From assembly GCF_001748245.1 (NCBI RefSeq), contig NZ_BDFO01000001.1:5030483-5094482 (forward strand): DNA of 64,000 nucleotides. Direction: 5' to 3'. Every line of letters begins with the position of its first letter. The first letter of the stretch is position 1. Positions 44,314 through 52,104 of this stretch are shown one piece after another. This DNA is from Oligoflexus tunisiensis (GTDB lineage Bacteria; Bdellovibrionota_B; Oligoflexia; Oligoflexales; Oligoflexaceae). The notes below the pieces were generated by a model. It did no database searches, was not told where the DNA came from, and was given only the letters and a program-made list of their open reading frames with translations. The translations under genes were made by a program, and so were the position numbers.

Positions 44314-44704
44314 TCAAAGCGTACTGCCCATTCGTACCGAAACGGACGTGGTGATTGTGAGGCAAAAAGTGCGAGCCGTGAGCGTTGAATTGAAGTTCAG
44401 TCTGGTCGATCAGACGAAAATCGTTACAGCGGCCAGTGAACTCGCCCGCAACGTCCTCAATTACGGCGGTGGTGGGACCGTGGCGATTGAAGTTTTGATT
44501 CGCGAAAGCAAAAATGGTCTGCGCCTGACGTTTGAAGATCAGGGGCCTGGCATTCCGGATATCGAGCTGGCTCTACAGGACGGCTACACCACCGGTGGAG
44601 GTCTCGGCATGGGACTCGGTGGAGCCAGACGATTGGTGAATGAATTCGAGATCACATCGCGTGTGGGTGAAGGCACGCGGGTGGTCATCACGCGTTGGAA
44701 GTAG
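44300..44704 (+). CDS. rsbT: RsbT-like serine/threonine kinase
   Basis: The 134-residue protein is a compact GHKL ATPase of the RsbT type: N-box SELARNVLNY (Asn51), G1 box FEDQGPGIPD (Asp80), and G2 region GGLGMGLGGARRLVNEF. RsbT phosphorylates RsbS and RsbR and, once released, activates a downstream partner. The ATG at 44300 overlaps rsbS by 14 bases. The partner here is likely to be the next genes, since no RsbU/sigma-B pair is present. Confidence 0.9.
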   Translation: MNTLNQSVLPIRTETDVVIVRQKVRAVSVELKFSLVDQTKIVTAASELARNVLNYGGGGTVAIEVLIRESKNGLRLTFEDQGPGIPDIELALQDGYTTGGGLGMGLGGARRLVNEFEITSRVGEGTRVVITRWK

Positions 44705-44709
44705 GACTT

Positions 44710-45741
44710 ATGGAGGCCAGTTGGAACATACCGATGACCGACTCGTCGCAGGTCGGAGAAGTGAGGCGGATTGCAACAGCGCTTGCATCAAGCCTCTTAT
44801 TTAACGAGAGCGACACGGGCAAGGTCGCCCTGGTCGTGACAGAAATTGGCAACAACATCCTCAGGCATGCGGAACGGGGTGAAATTCTTATTCGCTCCCT
44901 GCATGACGGCACAGGAACCGGCGTGGAAATTCTGGGCGTCGACCACGGCCCCGGCATGTCCAACGTCAATCTTTGTCTGGAAGATGGTTATTCAACTGCC
45001 GGCACCACCGGGATTGGTCTTGGAGGGATTCGGCGGCTCTCCGGGGCTTTTGGCATCGACTCCAGCAAGGATCGTGGCACCTGTGTGCTGTCCCGCGTTT
45101 ATCGGAGTCATCCTGCCTTTTCCTCGTCCACGCCGCTCAGCTTTGACTGCGGAGTGGTGATGGTACCGCATCCCCACGAGCGCGTCTCCGGCGATGGCTA
45201 TTTTGTGCACGAGACCTTTGGCATCTGCACAGCCATGATCGTGGATGGACTCGGTCATGGGCCGCATGCAGCCGAGGCGGCTCAGAAAGCCTGTCGCATG
45301 ATGCAGGAGTTCGGGCACGAACCTTTGGATGATCTGATTCACAATATTGATTTAGCTCTGCGTGGGACCCGAGGGGCCGCGATCGGCATCGCTCGTATTT
45401 TGCCCGAACAAAGAGAGCTTCGCTTTATCGGCGTTGGTAACATTGCGGGTAGCCTGATTCAGCCTGATGGTTTATCCAAGAGCGTTATGTCTTATCCCGG
45501 AATCGTAGGCCATGAAATGCGCAAGCCCAAGGAAATGATTTATCCCTGGACCGAAAACGTAACGCTTGTGATGCATTCCGATGGCCTGCAAAATCAATGG
45601 ACAGCCAGCCGCTATCTGCAGGTTCTGGCTTCAGAAGCATCCCTGCTCGCGGCCGCTCTTTACCGTGATTTAAATCGCGGGCGGGATGATGTCACGATTT
45701 TAGTGATCAAATGGCGACCGACGAGGAGCATTGTCAAATGA
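44710..45741 (+). CDS. GHKL ATPase fused to PP2C (RsbX-like) phosphatase
   Basis: The 343-residue protein joins two modules usually separate. Residues 1-130 are an intact RsbT/RsbW-like ATPase (TEIGNNILRHA with Asn, VDHGPGM, TTGIGLGGIRRL). Residues 145-335 are a PP2C/SpoIIE-like phosphatase of RsbX type (SGDGYFV with Asp162, MIVDGLGHGPHAAEA with Asp179, HSDGLQNQW, GRDDVTILV). RsbX removes phosphate from RsbS and RsbR; the extra ATPase may add kinase or partner-switching activity. The ATG at 44710 lies five bases after rsbT. The longer frame from 44695 uses a TTG. Confidence 0.82.
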   Translation: MEASWNIPMTDSSQVGEVRRIATALASSLLFNESDTGKVALVVTEIGNNILRHAERGEILIRSLHDGTGTGVEILGVDHGPGMSNVNLCLEDGYSTAGTTGIGLGGIRRLSGAFGIDSSKDRGTCVLSRVYRSHPAFSSSTPLSFDCGVVMVPHPHERVSGDGYFVHETFGICTAMIVDGLGHGPHAAEAAQKACRMMQEFGHEPLDDLIHNIDLALRGTRGAAIGIARILPEQRELRFIGVGNIAGSLIQPDGLSKSVMSYPGIVGHEMRKPKEMIYPWTENVTLVMHSDGLQNQWTASRYLQVLASEASLLAAALYRDLNRGRDDVTILVIKWRPTRSIVK

Positions 45742-47288
45742 GTGAGACCTGTGACCCTCATCAAAGTTGGCCGATCTTTACCATGGACATTCGTTTTGAA
45801 CAGGACGTGGTTCAGGCTCGGCAGAGGGCTCGACAGATTGCCTCCCATTTGCACTACGATTTGCAGGAGCTCACGCGGATCGCCACCGCCGTCTCCGAAC
45901 TTGTGCGCTATGCTTATAAAAACGGCTTTACCCAGGCGACGTTTTCCCTGATCGGGAAAAAGTTTCGCATCGCGGTCTGGGGCTCCTTTCCTGATCAAGG
46001 CGACCTCCGGACCAAGTGGGCGGATAAAAGCCTGTCCAATGATGCCAAAAGCCTCGGCCTCATCGGGGCCCGCAAGCTTATGGATGAATTCAGCGTGGCT
46101 CCCCTCGGCCGGGGTATTGAGCTGACGTTAACCAAGGTGCTGCCGCTGACCTTTCCGGTGGTGACGCCGACCACCTTGATCGAGCTGCGCCGCAACCTGG
46201 AAGACGATCGCCTGCAGAATCCCTATGATGAAATCAAGCAGCAGAATCGCGAGCTGATGTTTGCCCTGAATGCGCTGAGGAATCAGCAGCTGGAACTGGA
46301 ACAGTTGAACAAGGAGCTGGCCGAAACCAATCAGGGCGTGCTGGCACTCTATGCCGAACTGGAAGACAAGGCATTATCCTTGCAGAAAGCCAGTGAGGCA
46401 AAGAGTCTGTTCTTCTCGAATATGACTCACGAATTTCGAACACCATTAAATTCCGCAACGTCGCTTATAAGGATGTTGCTGGAACGTCAGGACGGTGACC
46501 TGACCCGGGAACAGGAGCGGCAGGTCGTGTATATTCAAAAAGCCATTGAAGACCTTGCGCAGATGGTGGATGACCTGCTGGATACGGCCAAGGTGGAATC
46601 CGGCAAGGTCAGCCTGCGCCTCAGGCCTTTCCATGTGAATGAACTCTTTGCTGCGCTGCGGGGCATGTTTCGCCCCCTGGCCGCGGAGCGTCCCGACGTT
46701 CAGGTGGTGTTTGAAGTCCTGTCGGAGCTGCCCCTGGTCGTCTCCGACGAATCCAAAGTGGCCCAGATTTTGCGAAATTTCATCAGCAATGCCTTGAAAA
46801 ATACGGAAATCGGCGAGATCCGCGTGTCCGCTCGCAAACTGGACCCACGGCATGTGATCCTGGAAGTGTCTGACACCGGCATTGGCATTGCGGAAGAGGA
46901 TCAAAGTCGGATCTTTGAGGAATTCGTTCAACTTGACACGATTCGCAGTTCCCTCGGCCATGGTACGGGCCTCGGCCTGTCGCTCTCCAAACGTCTGGCC
47001 CAGCTTTTGGGCGGGCGCATCCTGGTCAAAAGCGCGATCGGTTTTGGTTCAACCTTTTCCCTGGTCCTGCCCATCGCACGGCAGGACGATCTTCATGCGC
47101 CCCCCAAACGGGAGTCGACTTTGCCTTTTGAACCCATCCTATCGCGCGACGGTATGTCGCAGACCTTTCCCGCGCCTCCCCTGACTGATGCCATTCTGGA
47201 AGATGAGAGCGGCCGAAACAGTTCCCCATTCGCGAGAGAAATCACAAACGCCATGCGTGGCCGAACACAGGGCCATGAAGTTAGCTGA
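45738..47288 (+). CDS. Histidine kinase with degenerate RsbT-like N-terminal domain
   Basis: The 516-residue protein has an N-terminal RsbT-like domain (1-135), a coiled coil (about 160-225), then a histidine kinase: HisKA with MTHEFRTPLNS (His231) and an intact ATPase with NFISNAL, SDTGIGIAEE and HGTGLGLSLSK. In the N-terminal domain the N-box reads SELVRYAYKNG (Asn replaced by Tyr58) and the DxGxG box is lost (AVWGSFPDQG), while GLGLIGARKLMDEF is kept. It may bind the stressosome as a pseudo-ATPase and control the kinase. The ATG at 45738 has GAGGAG nine bases upstream and overlaps the previous stop. Confidence 0.8.
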   Translation: MSETCDPHQSWPIFTMDIRFEQDVVQARQRARQIASHLHYDLQELTRIATAVSELVRYAYKNGFTQATFSLIGKKFRIAVWGSFPDQGDLRTKWADKSLSNDAKSLGLIGARKLMDEFSVAPLGRGIELTLTKVLPLTFPVVTPTTLIELRRNLEDDRLQNPYDEIKQQNRELMFALNALRNQQLELEQLNKELAETNQGVLALYAELEDKALSLQKASEAKSLFFSNMTHEFRTPLNSATSLIRMLLERQDGDLTREQERQVVYIQKAIEDLAQMVDDLLDTAKVESGKVSLRLRPFHVNELFAALRGMFRPLAAERPDVQVVFEVLSELPLVVSDESKVAQILRNFISNALKNTEIGEIRVSARKLDPRHVILEVSDTGIGIAEEDQSRIFEEFVQLDTIRSSLGHGTGLGLSLSKRLAQLLGGRILVKSAIGFGSTFSLVLPIARQDDLHAPPKRESTLPFEPILSRDGMSQTFPAPPLTDAILEDESGRNSSPFAREITNAMRGRTQGHEVS

Positions 47289-47315
47289 CGTGTTTGTGCG
47301 AGGAGACCCAAGAAG

Positions 47316-48950
47316 ATGCATTCCAAAGCCGCCAGTACCATACTCCATATAGACGACAAAGAAGCCAACCGATACGTGATCAGGCGGATTCTGGAGCGCG
47401 AAGGTTACAAAGTCCTGGAAGCCGCAACCGGCGAGACCGGACTGCAAATGACCCGAACCGAATCCCCCGATCTTGTCATACTCGACGTCAAGCTGCCCCG
47501 CATGAACGGCTTTGAAGTCTGCCAGCGCATCAAGTCCGATCCTGGTTTACGCTATACGCCGGTCCTGCACCTGTCGTCCTATTATAATAGAGTGGAAGAC
47601 AAAGCTCACGGGCTGCAGGAAGGGGCGGATGCCTATCTTATCAGCCCGATTGAACCGATTGAACTCGTGGCGACGGTGCGGGCGCTTTTGCGCGTGAAGC
47701 ATGCCGAACAGGCTTTGGCGGAAAGTATGCGCAAGGAACAGGATGCGCGCCATGAAGCCGAAAAACTTTATGAAGAGGCGAAGCAGGCCAACAAGATCAA
47801 GGATGAGTTCCTGGCGACGCTTTCCCATGAATTGCGCACGCCGCTGGCCGCCATCCTTGGCCACGCCGAACTGCTTCTGGCCGGCAACTGTCTGAACGAT
47901 GACTACCGCAATTCACTCGAGGTCATCTGCCGGAACGCCAAGGCGCAGTCCGAGCTGATCGATGATCTGCTCGATATTTCCCGCATCACGAGTGGCAAGC
48001 TTCTGGTGGAACGGCTGGAAGTTGATCTTTGCAGTGTGCTCAAATCCGCGATTCAGGTCGTGGAGCTGGCCGCTTCGGTCAAGCAGATTCAAATCCACAC
48101 CGAGTTTGCCGCGGAAAGGGTTGTGGTCTCGGGGGACCAGGCGCGCCTGCAGCAGGTGTTTTGGAACCTCCTGTCCAACGCTGTGAAATTCACCGAACGC
48201 GGGGGTTCGGTGCACGTGAAACTCGCAGCGATCGGCTCCAACGTTGCCGTATCCGTGACCGACAGCGGCATGGGTATCGCGCCGAATTTTTTACCGCACG
48301 TCTTTGAGCGCTTTCGTCAGGAAAACGCCTCCACAACCAAGACCCACGGCGGACTGGGCCTGGGTCTGGCGATCTGCAAACACCTCGTTGAGCTGCACGG
48401 CGGCATGATCGAGGTGGAAAGTGAAGGCCTCGGCCGGGGAGCGACCTTTACCGTGCGTCTGCCCATGGCTCTGGATCTGCCTCTGGTGCAGACGCCGGTT
48501 CCGACTCTGCATACCGGCGAGGATGTGCTGAGCCAGGTGCAAAGCCTCAGGCGGCTCGATGCCACCAAACCGCTTTCCAATTATCATATCGTCGTGATTG
48601 ATGATTCCGAGGACACCTGCACCCTGACCGCCAAGATTCTGGAACGGGTCGGGGCGCATATTGAAAAGTTTTCGTCGGTCAAGTCAGCGATCAGCTATCT
48701 GACAGAAACCAAGCAGTGGCCGAACCTTTGCATCTGCGATATCGCGATGCCGGATGAGGATGGTTACAGTTTCATTCGCAAGCTGCGCAAGCTCGATATC
48801 AATGGGGAAACCCTGCCGGCTATCGCCCTCACGGCCTATGCGCGCCTGGAGGATAGCATCGCCGCACGGCAGAACGGTTTCAATGCACATCTGGCCAAGC
48901 CGGTGATGCCCTCGAAACTGGTGGCGACGATCCTGAATCTGACCCAATAG
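47316..48950 (+). CDS. Hybrid histidine kinase, REC-HisKA-ATPase-REC
   Basis: The 544-residue protein has a first receiver (8-125; Asp57 in LVILDVKLPRMNG), a coiled-coil linker, HisKA (His171 in LSHELRTPLAAI), ATPase (NLLSNAVKF, DSGMGIAP, GGLGLGLAICK) and a second receiver (425-544; Asp475 in CICDIAMPDEDG, HLAKPV). In the first receiver the conserved Lys-Pro is ISPIEP, so the signalling Lys is missing. It follows the upstream kinase by 27 bases and is the last gene before a strong terminator, so it probably receives the output of the stressosome. No DNA-binding domain, so another response regulator is needed. Confidence 0.9.
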   Translation: MHSKAASTILHIDDKEANRYVIRRILEREGYKVLEAATGETGLQMTRTESPDLVILDVKLPRMNGFEVCQRIKSDPGLRYTPVLHLSSYYNRVEDKAHGLQEGADAYLISPIEPIELVATVRALLRVKHAEQALAESMRKEQDARHEAEKLYEEAKQANKIKDEFLATLSHELRTPLAAILGHAELLLAGNCLNDDYRNSLEVICRNAKAQSELIDDLLDISRITSGKLLVERLEVDLCSVLKSAIQVVELAASVKQIQIHTEFAAERVVVSGDQARLQQVFWNLLSNAVKFTERGGSVHVKLAAIGSNVAVSVTDSGMGIAPNFLPHVFERFRQENASTTKTHGGLGLGLAICKHLVELHGGMIEVESEGLGRGATFTVRLPMALDLPLVQTPVPTLHTGEDVLSQVQSLRRLDATKPLSNYHIVVIDDSEDTCTLTAKILERVGAHIEKFSSVKSAISYLTETKQWPNLCICDIAMPDEDGYSFIRKLRKLDINGETLPAIALTAYARLEDSIAARQNGFNAHLAKPVMPSKLVATILNLTQ

Positions 48951-48975
48951 ACGCGGAGGCGACGCGCCTCATGCA

Positions 48976-49012
48976 AAAAGAGGCCGTACCCTTTTGGGAT
49001 ACGGCCTCTTTT
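48976..49012. terminator. Bidirectional intrinsic terminator
   Basis: A 13-bp stem (AAAAGAGGCCGTA/TACGGCCTCTTTT) continues as CCC-TTTT-GGG with one bulged A. A/T runs on both sides allow it to end both the stressosome operon (+) and the convergent gene at 49026 (-). Confidence 0.9.
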
Positions 49013-49025
49013 CACGAAAAGCTGG

Positions 49026-49667
49026 TTATTCCATCCAGTTGATATAACGGCAGCTCACGTCCTCTTCCTGGAAGTTCAATCCATTCAGACAGGCATAACG
49101 CCGGACATTGACCAGGGCTTCACAGCGGTTGTTGCCTTTGATCTCCACGCCCTGAATGGTACAGATGGTGGGACGATACTCACGCGTACAGAAGGTCTGC
49201 TGTTCGCAGCTATTATTCATCGGTTCGGTTTCCCCTGTTGTGAAATCGCTGAGGGGACGTAGCGTGCCGAACTCGTCAACATTGCGAATAAAGACAGTTT
49301 CCGTGAGATTGGCATCACCACGGACCGTCACCGAAACATCGGCATAGACGGGCTTATAGATTTCAATACAGATCAGGTCCTCGCGTTGCTGACCTTCCAC
49401 ATAGGCCACCACGTGGCGGTTGCCATCGGCTGCCTCTTCCACCTGCAGCTTGCCTGTCAGTCCCTGGGCAAAGCAGCTATTGGTCCCCAGCATCACCTGA
49501 CCACGGACGACATAAGCACGAGCGTCCGGATTGATGCCTCCATTGGTGGGCTCAACCGAAACATTCTGCAAAACTCTTTCTTCATGAATAAGTTCATAGA
49601 CAGGGCTTTCAGCCAAAGCAGCAAACGAGAAACCAAGACCGGCGAGAATATTTATGAAACGTAGCAT
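49026..49667 (-). CDS. Secreted protein with C-terminal Cys-rich FCTREY domain
   Basis: The 213-residue product has a signal peptide ending in FAALAES. The N-terminal half is beta-rich (ARAYVVRGQVMLGTNSCF, LICIEIYKPVYADVSVTVRG). The last 60 residues repeat the pattern of the lipoprotein at 38165-38509: CEQQTFCTREYRPTIC, NRCEALVNVRRYACLNGLNF, VSCRY. Conserved are six cysteines, FCTREY-P-C, CEA, VRR-AC and GL-F. This is a domain fused here to a different N-terminal half. Function unknown; it would be periplasmic or secreted. It has its own promoter region and shares a terminator. Confidence 0.78.
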   Translation of the reverse strand: MLRFINILAGLGFSFAALAESPVYELIHEERVLQNVSVEPTNGGINPDARAYVVRGQVMLGTNSCFAQGLTGKLQVEEAADGNRHVVAYVEGQQREDLICIEIYKPVYADVSVTVRGDANLTETVFIRNVDEFGTLRPLSDFTTGETEPMNNSCEQQTFCTREYRPTICTIQGVEIKGNNRCEALVNVRRYACLNGLNFQEEDVSCRYINWME

Positions 49668-50043
49668 GATTCTTCCTCCTGTAAGTTCGAGTCAGGTGTA
49701 ACTCTTCACGCGGGAAAAAGAAAGCCCAAGCTGAAACTTTATGTTCATCATGTTGCAATGTTTTCGAATTAAAATTTTCAAGATGATCGGCTGAATAGCC
49801 AGCCAAAGCCTTGGGACACAGCGTCTGCACAATTTTCCCAGCTTAACCTGGTCGACTGGACAGTAAAGGATTGTCTACACGCTGGCGCTGGCCAACAGAC
49901 CAAAAAACCTCCGGTTCATCAAGCCAGTCCAGGACTTGCGACGTTTGGAAATTCCCACATACAGACGGTCAGTGCTGGGATTTCAGTTCAGTTCATCCGG
50001 CTTCTTCCGATACAGAAATCAGACTTATTGCGACTTGGAAAAC
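49668..50043. other. Divergent gene-free region
   Basis: These 376 bases separate the Cys-rich protein gene (-) and the CHASE2 gene (+). The part near 49730-49790 is AT-rich and likely contains promoters, but I see no convincing consensus pair. An in-frame extension of the CHASE2 gene from 49936 has no membrane or signal character and no ribosome site. Confidence 0.4.
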
Positions 50044-52083
50044 ATGAACCAACCGAAGAAAACATCGATCTTCCTGAATGGACTTTCGTGGCCTATCTTC
50101 CACGGGCTGGCGAGCGTCTTTCTGTTGGTTGCTTTGGCCATCCAGGCCTCCTCGCTCGGTTCGTATATTGATACCCGCATCATCGCGCCTATTTTCTTCA
50201 ACGTGCGGGAATATGTGGGGCAAACGCCATCGATTCACCCGAAGCTCAAAGTGATCGCGCTCGACGACAGCACCTTTTCCTATCTGGGTGGTCCGCGATT
50301 AAACTACACGCAGCTGGCCACGCTGCTCGATAACATTGGACGGCGTCAACCGAAGGCCATTCTCATCGATAGTCTTCTCTCCGATCAGCCGACGGCCATA
50401 CCGGATACGCTGCCGGAGTCCTTGACCCGGCTCCCTGTCTATACGGGAAGCTTTCCAAGTCAGTTCCCCCTGCGCTTTCGGGAGCCCACGGATCTTTCAC
50501 AAAGAGCCTATCGGGCGGCGACCTATCTGCCGAGCGATAGGATGCTGAAGGATCTTTCCTACAATCTCGACCTCAGGCAATCCTGGATCCCTTATGGAAA
50601 CTCCTCAGGCTATGGGGGTCTCGTCCGCGCCACCGGTCATATCACCTATAACCGTGACGGCACGATTTCACCTTTCTATCAGATCAATGATGATACGCTG
50701 CTGCCGCATCTCAGCCTTTATTCTGCGGACTCGGTTCAACTCGGTGAAGAGGCTCTGACCATTAATGGTCATGCTGTGCCTTTGACAAAACGTGGCGGCC
50801 TGCTGATCAATCACCGTCCGCCCGGCGATTTTTACCGGCGCTCGATCTCCCTGCGCCCCATCCTGCAAAGGGCGGCGCACGGTGAAATGGAAACCCAGAT
50901 CAATCCCGGAGATATCGTCCTGGTGCTCCTGGCCTTTGCCACGGGCAACACCGACTTTCATGAAGGCGGCCCCTTCGGCGAGATTCCCGGCGGTCTGATC
51001 ATCGCATCCATGATCAGCGATGTCCTCGATGGCCGCTGGATCAATCGCTGGGAAACGGATATCGCCTTGATTCTGACCTTCGGGATTGCCGGCATCGTCC
51101 TGGGCATCAATGCGCGCGTGCGTTACTACTGGGTTTATCTTGTCTGCACCTGGACCATCATGAGCGTGCTGGCGCTTCTGCTCTTCTGTTACGGTCAGAT
51201 CTGGATTCCCTGGCTCATGCCTTTGATCGCCTTCACGGGAACCAGTCTCATTCACTTTGCTCATGTGCGCATTCAGGATGAGATGAAGATGATGCTCATT
51301 GAAAAGAACTATTATGCGGAGAAGGCTCTGCGTCTTGAGGAAATGCATAAGAAGGCGGAGCTGGAAAGCAATCTGGCTCTGGGTCGCGCGGTGCAGAAGC
51401 TGCTTTTGCCGCGAGCCCTGCAGGGGACCTTCTATGGCTTCACGTACAATATGCAGTACAAGCCCGTGGCCGGCATGTCCGGTGACTGGCTCTATGTTTG
51501 GGATTATTCCCTGGGAGAGAGGCGGATATTCATGGGCGATGTGATGGGCACAGGTCCCTCCGCAGCGATTCCCGTGGCCGCGCTGATTGGGATTCTCAAG
51601 GACTGCGAGGAGCAAAAGATCGGGGTTGAGGAAAGCTTCGCCCGTCTCAACCGCCGTCTGATCGAGCTCTTCGATCAGCACGTGGTCTGCAGTCTCAGCG
51701 CCATCGTACTTTACCGCGACGGTCGTATCGAACTCTTCAATGCCGGCGGTCCGGGGTGCTTCGTCTTCGGGGGCAAGCAGGCGGAATATCTGGTCATGCG
51801 CAGCAGTCCCATCGGCCTCAATCCTCAGATTGAGCTGGCCCGCTGTGATGTGGAACTGCAGAATCATCAGACTCTGTTTACGTTCACTGATGGCTTTGTT
51901 CATGAAACAAAGGATCTCAAACGCCTGGTCCGGCATCTGCGGCAGGAAAAATCCGACCGTCCACCTCTCGATCAGATCGAGGGCTGGCTCCACAGCACGC
52001 TGCAGAGTCCGTCACGGCCGGATGATCAGAGTTTGATCTGTATACAAAGAAGCCTCAAGGCGAAGAATCCAAGGGTGGCCTGA
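50044..52083 (+). CDS. CHASE2 sensor with PP2C (SpoIIE-type) phosphatase output
   Basis: The 679-residue protein has an N-terminal membrane segment (FHGLASVFLLVALAIQ), an extracytoplasmic CHASE2 domain (about 60-325; KVIALDDSTFSYLGGPR is its start), three further membrane segments (IALILTFGIAGIVLGI, then VYLVCTWTIMSVLALLLFC), a coiled coil, and a SpoIIE-like phosphatase (about 460-670; SGDWLYV, GDVMGTGPSAAIP, FTDGFVHET, RPDDQSLI). The common GDVxGHG is GDVMGTG here, with His replaced by Thr, but the metal-binding Asp residues are kept. It likely senses an outside signal and dephosphorylates a STAS-type partner. Nearby stressosome proteins are possible targets. Confidence 0.87.
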   Translation: MNQPKKTSIFLNGLSWPIFHGLASVFLLVALAIQASSLGSYIDTRIIAPIFFNVREYVGQTPSIHPKLKVIALDDSTFSYLGGPRLNYTQLATLLDNIGRRQPKAILIDSLLSDQPTAIPDTLPESLTRLPVYTGSFPSQFPLRFREPTDLSQRAYRAATYLPSDRMLKDLSYNLDLRQSWIPYGNSSGYGGLVRATGHITYNRDGTISPFYQINDDTLLPHLSLYSADSVQLGEEALTINGHAVPLTKRGGLLINHRPPGDFYRRSISLRPILQRAAHGEMETQINPGDIVLVLLAFATGNTDFHEGGPFGEIPGGLIIASMISDVLDGRWINRWETDIALILTFGIAGIVLGINARVRYYWVYLVCTWTIMSVLALLLFCYGQIWIPWLMPLIAFTGTSLIHFAHVRIQDEMKMMLIEKNYYAEKALRLEEMHKKAELESNLALGRAVQKLLLPRALQGTFYGFTYNMQYKPVAGMSGDWLYVWDYSLGERRIFMGDVMGTGPSAAIPVAALIGILKDCEEQKIGVEESFARLNRRLIELFDQHVVCSLSAIVLYRDGRIELFNAGGPGCFVFGGKQAEYLVMRSSPIGLNPQIELARCDVELQNHQTLFTFTDGFVHETKDLKRLVRHLRQEKSDRPPLDQIEGWLHSTLQSPSRPDDQSLICIQRSLKAKNPRVA

Positions 52084-52104
52084 GGCCATGACGGAATCCA
52101 CCCG

